Source: Geminicoccus sp. (GTDB taxonomy: Bacteria > Pseudomonadota > Alphaproteobacteria > UBA7985). Taken from it: DNA of 64,000 nucleotides. This document shows positions 62,232-64,000 of the stretch, in pieces. The position numbers and the translations under genes were made by a program. Within the stretch, counting starts at the first letter, position 1. Each line of letters begins with the position of its first letter. The notes below the pieces were generated by a model, which was not told where the DNA came from, ran no database searches, and was given only the letters and a program-made list of their open reading frames with translations. The stretch covers positions 1 through 64,000 of the forward strand of contig PAPT01000014.1 in the NCBI GenBank assembly GCA_002708995.1, written 5' to 3'.

Positions 62232-62630
62232 TTAGAAGATCCGGCAGAGCACTTCGCCGCCGACGTTGCGGGCACGGGCTTCGCCGTCTGCCATCACGCC
62301 GGAGGAGGTCGAAATGATCTGCACGCCCAGGCCGTTACGGAACGGGCGCAGGTCGTTAATCTTGGTGAACACGCGACGACCGGGCGTGGAAACACGGTCC
62401 AGCTCACGGATAACCGGGTCACCGTCGTGGTACTTCAGCTCGATGGTTAGCTCGGAGATACCCTTGCGCACTTCCTCGACCTTGTAGCCGCGGATGAACC
62501 CCTGGGATTCAAGCACCTTGAGAACGCTTTCACGCATCTTCGACGCCGGCGACTTCACCGACGAGAGGCGAGCAAGCTGACCGTTGCGAATGCGGGTGAG
62601 CATATCACCCAATGGATCGGACATTGCCAT
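62232..62630 (-). CDS. rpsH: 30S ribosomal protein S8
   Basis: A 132-residue S8 that binds helix 21 of 16S rRNA and, in E. coli, represses the spc operon. DPLGDMLTRIRNGQ and the C-terminal RNA-binding signature ISTSSGVMADGEARARNVGGEVLCRIF are intact. Confidence 0.98.
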   Translation of the reverse strand: MAMSDPLGDMLTRIRNGQLARLSSVKSPASKMRESVLKVLESQGFIRGYKVEEVRKGISELTIELKYHDGDPVIRELDRVSTPGRRVFTKINDLRPFRNGLGVQIISTSSGVMADGEARARNVGGEVLCRIF

Positions 62631-62641
62631 GTGCGTTCTCC

Positions 62642-62947
62642 TTACCAGCTCGACTTGATCACGCCGGGGAGGCGACCCGTGGAGCCCAGCTCACGCAGGG
62701 CAATACGGGAAATGTTGAAACGACGGTAAACCGCGTGCGGGCGGCCGGTGAGGCCACAGCGGTTGTGCATCCGGATGCGCGAGGAGTTGCGCGGCAGCTT
62801 CTGCAGCTTCAGCACAGCCATAAACCGCTCGGATGGGTCCAGGTCCTTGTTGGAGATGGTCGCCTTCAGCTCGGCACGCTTCTCCGCGTACTTGTTGACC
62901 AGGCGCTCCCGCTTCACTTCGCGGGCAATCATAGACTTCTTAGCCAT
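62642..62947 (-). CDS. rpsN: 30S ribosomal protein S14 (long, zinc-free form)
   Basis: A 101-residue S14. It has only one Cys, lacking the CxxC...CxxC zinc motif of short S14, so it is the long C-minus paralogue. The conserved [34 protein letters not shown] block is present. Confidence 0.98.
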   Translation of the reverse strand: MAKKSMIAREVKRERLVNKYAEKRAELKATISNKDLDPSERFMAVLKLQKLPRNSSRIRMHNRCGLTGRPHAVYRRFNISRIALRELGSTGRLPGVIKSSW

Positions 62948-62965
62948 TTTTCAGATCCTCTCCGC

Positions 62966-63511
62966 TCAGTTCGCAAACGGCATTTCGAAAGCAGACAGCA
63001 GCGCCTTGCCTTCTTCGTTGGTGGTCGCGGTGGTTACGATAACAACGTTCAGGCCGCGGATCGTGTCGATCTTGTCGTATTCGATTTCCGGGAAAACGAT
63101 CTGCTCAGTGATCCCCATGGCGAAGTTGCCACGGCCGTCGAAGCCCTTGCCGGTTAGGCCGCGGAAGTCGCGGATACGCGGCATGGCGATGGTGATCAGG
63201 CGATCGAGGAATTCGTACATCCGGGTCCCGCGCAGCGTGACCTTACAGCCGATTTTCATCCCGTCACGGATCTTGAACCCGGCTTCGGACTTCCGCGCGA
63301 TCGTTTCAACTGGCTTCTGACCGGCGATCAGGGTCATTTCGTCCATGGCCTGCGTCAGCACCTTACGGTCGGTCACAGCGCCGGAGACACCCATGTTCAG
63401 CACGATCTTTTCCAGCTTCGGCACGGCCATGGGGTTCTTGATCTCAAGGTCAGCGGCGAGCTTGGGCACGACCACTTCCTTGTAGTGTGTTTTCAGCCGA
63501 GGTTCGCTCAT
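62966..63511 (-). CDS. rplE: 50S ribosomal protein L5
   Basis: A 181-residue L5 binding 5S rRNA and contacting P-site t[22 protein letters not shown] and ALIAGQKP-type region (here [24 protein letters not shown]), plus the RDFRGL and [21 protein letters not shown] blocks. Confidence 0.98.
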   Translation of the reverse strand: MSEPRLKTHYKEVVVPKLAADLEIKNPMAVPKLEKIVLNMGVSGAVTDRKVLTQAMDEMTLIAGQKPVETIARKSEAGFKIRDGMKIGCKVTLRGTRMYEFLDRLITIAMPRIRDFRGLTGKGFDGRGNFAMGITEQIVFPEIEYDKIDTIRGLNVVIVTTATTNEEGKALLSAFEMPFAN

Positions 63512-63525
63512 GTCGTCGGCCTCCC

Positions 63526-63840
63526 TCAGGAAATCACGGCGCCGGAGCGCTTGGAGAACCGCTCCTTCACGCCAGCGTTGTTGAAGCGGTAGCCAACGCG
63601 GGTCGGCTTGCTGTCAGTCGGATCGATGATCGAAACGTTGGAAATGTGCAGCGACGCTTCCTGACGAACAATCCCGCCGGTGTTGGCCTGGGACGGCTTC
63701 TGGTGCTTGGTCACCAGGTTGGCGCCCTGCACGACCACACGGTTCTGCGCGCGCAGGACCTTGGTCACCTTGCCGCGCTTACCCTTGTCCTTACCTGCTG
63801 TGACGATCACGTCGTCACCGGTCTTGATCTTGAACTTCAT
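63526..63840 (-). CDS. rplX: 50S ribosomal protein L24
   Basis: A 104-residue L24, an early assembly initiator of the 50S subunit. The KOW motif [23 protein letters not shown] is at 8-30; the rest [20 protein letters not shown] is typical. It starts 3 bp after the rplN stop. Confidence 0.98.
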   Translation of the reverse strand: MKFKIKTGDDVIVTAGKDKGKRGKVTKVLRAQNRVVVQGANLVTKHQKPSQANTGGIVRQEASLHISNVSIIDPTDSKPTRVGYRFNNAGVKERFSKRSGAVIS

Positions 63841-63843
63841 GGC

Positions 63844-64000
63844 TTAGAGAACCTCCGGTGCCAGAGAGATGATCTTCATGAAGTTCTTCGCACGCAGTTC
63901 ACGGGTAACCGGGCCAAAGATACGGGTTCCAATCGGATCGTTGTTCTTGTTGATCAGAACGGCAGCGTTCTTATCAAAGCGGATGACAGAGCCATCGGGG
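63844..64000 (-). CDS. rplN: 50S ribosomal protein L14 (C-terminal part; cut by window edge)
   Basis: The last 51 codons of an L14 gene, reading [22 protein letters not shown]... and ending [24 protein letters not shown] is the family signature. The 5' end lies beyond base 64000. Only 3 bp separate it from rplX. Confidence 0.97.
   Translation of the reverse strand, partial: PDGSVIRFDKNAAVLINKNNDPIGTRIFGPVTRELRAKNFMKIISLAPEVL

Overview
The window is a GC-rich chromosomal segment of an alphaproteobacterium. The 16S fragment at the left edge, the gene order gatC-gatA-gatB / ruvX / dprA / topA / rnr, the run rpsB-tsf-pyrH-frr-uppS-cdsA-dxr-rseP-bamA-ompH-lpxD-fabZ-lpxA-lpxI-lpxB, the adjacency rluD-rpoH, and a zinc-site adenylate kinase of the Paracoccus type all point to Alphaproteobacteria, with the best resemblance to Rhodobacterales-like lineages. 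Genus cannot be settled from the sequence alone. I see no prophage, insertion sequence, CRISPR array, tRNA or plasmid gene: this is core chromosome, and most of what is unusual lies in gene ends, leaders and intergenic structures.

Layout. 1-787: 5' end of a 16S rRNA gene on the minus strand with its leader and promoter. 788-4324: DUF1489, GNAT, GST, glycerate kinase and RidA genes, the last two continuing the gatCAB operon. 4343-7599: gatC-gatA-gatB (minus). 7660-17651 (plus): ruvX, dprA, topA, rnr, an S41 protease lipoprotein, rpmG and dinB. 17648-34105 (minus): an almost continuous envelope/translation block read as rpsB, tsf, pyrH, frr, uppS, cdsA, dxr, rseP, bamA, ompH, lpxD, fabZ, lpxA, lpxI, lpxB and a YheT-type hydrolase. 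This covers early translation factors, isoprenoid and phospholipid precursors, outer-membrane assembly and lipid A synthesis.

34301-54563 is a mixed region: a double-domain universal stress protein; a TPP-riboswitch-controlled thiamine-precursor transporter (thiX-thiY); DUF192; nitronate monooxygenase; iron alcohol dehydrogenase; MATE exporter; ppk1-ppx; an AsmA protein; glyoxalase I; rpoH; rluD; threonine aldolase; an unusual lipoprotein; an FAD oxidoreductase; and a SCO1 copper chaperone. 54597-64000 (minus) is the spc/alpha ribosomal operon from rplN (cut by the right edge) through secY, adk, rpsM, rpsK and rpoA to rplQ.

No obviously new multi-gene system is visible. The items most worth a second look are: a TPP aptamer whose 3' strand carries the Shine-Dalgarno and abuts the thiX start, with no ATPase gene nearby; a dinB gene that appears to start at CTG and gains a Cys4 zinc-ribbon; ribosomal protein S2 with a bipartite acidic/basic tail; a lipoprotein with a phage-P5-like segment preceded by an overlapping short ORF; an AsmA protein with a terminal coiled coil; two perfect inverted repeats in regulatory gaps; and a recurring pattern of strong hairpins without U-tracts between ribosomal-protein genes.
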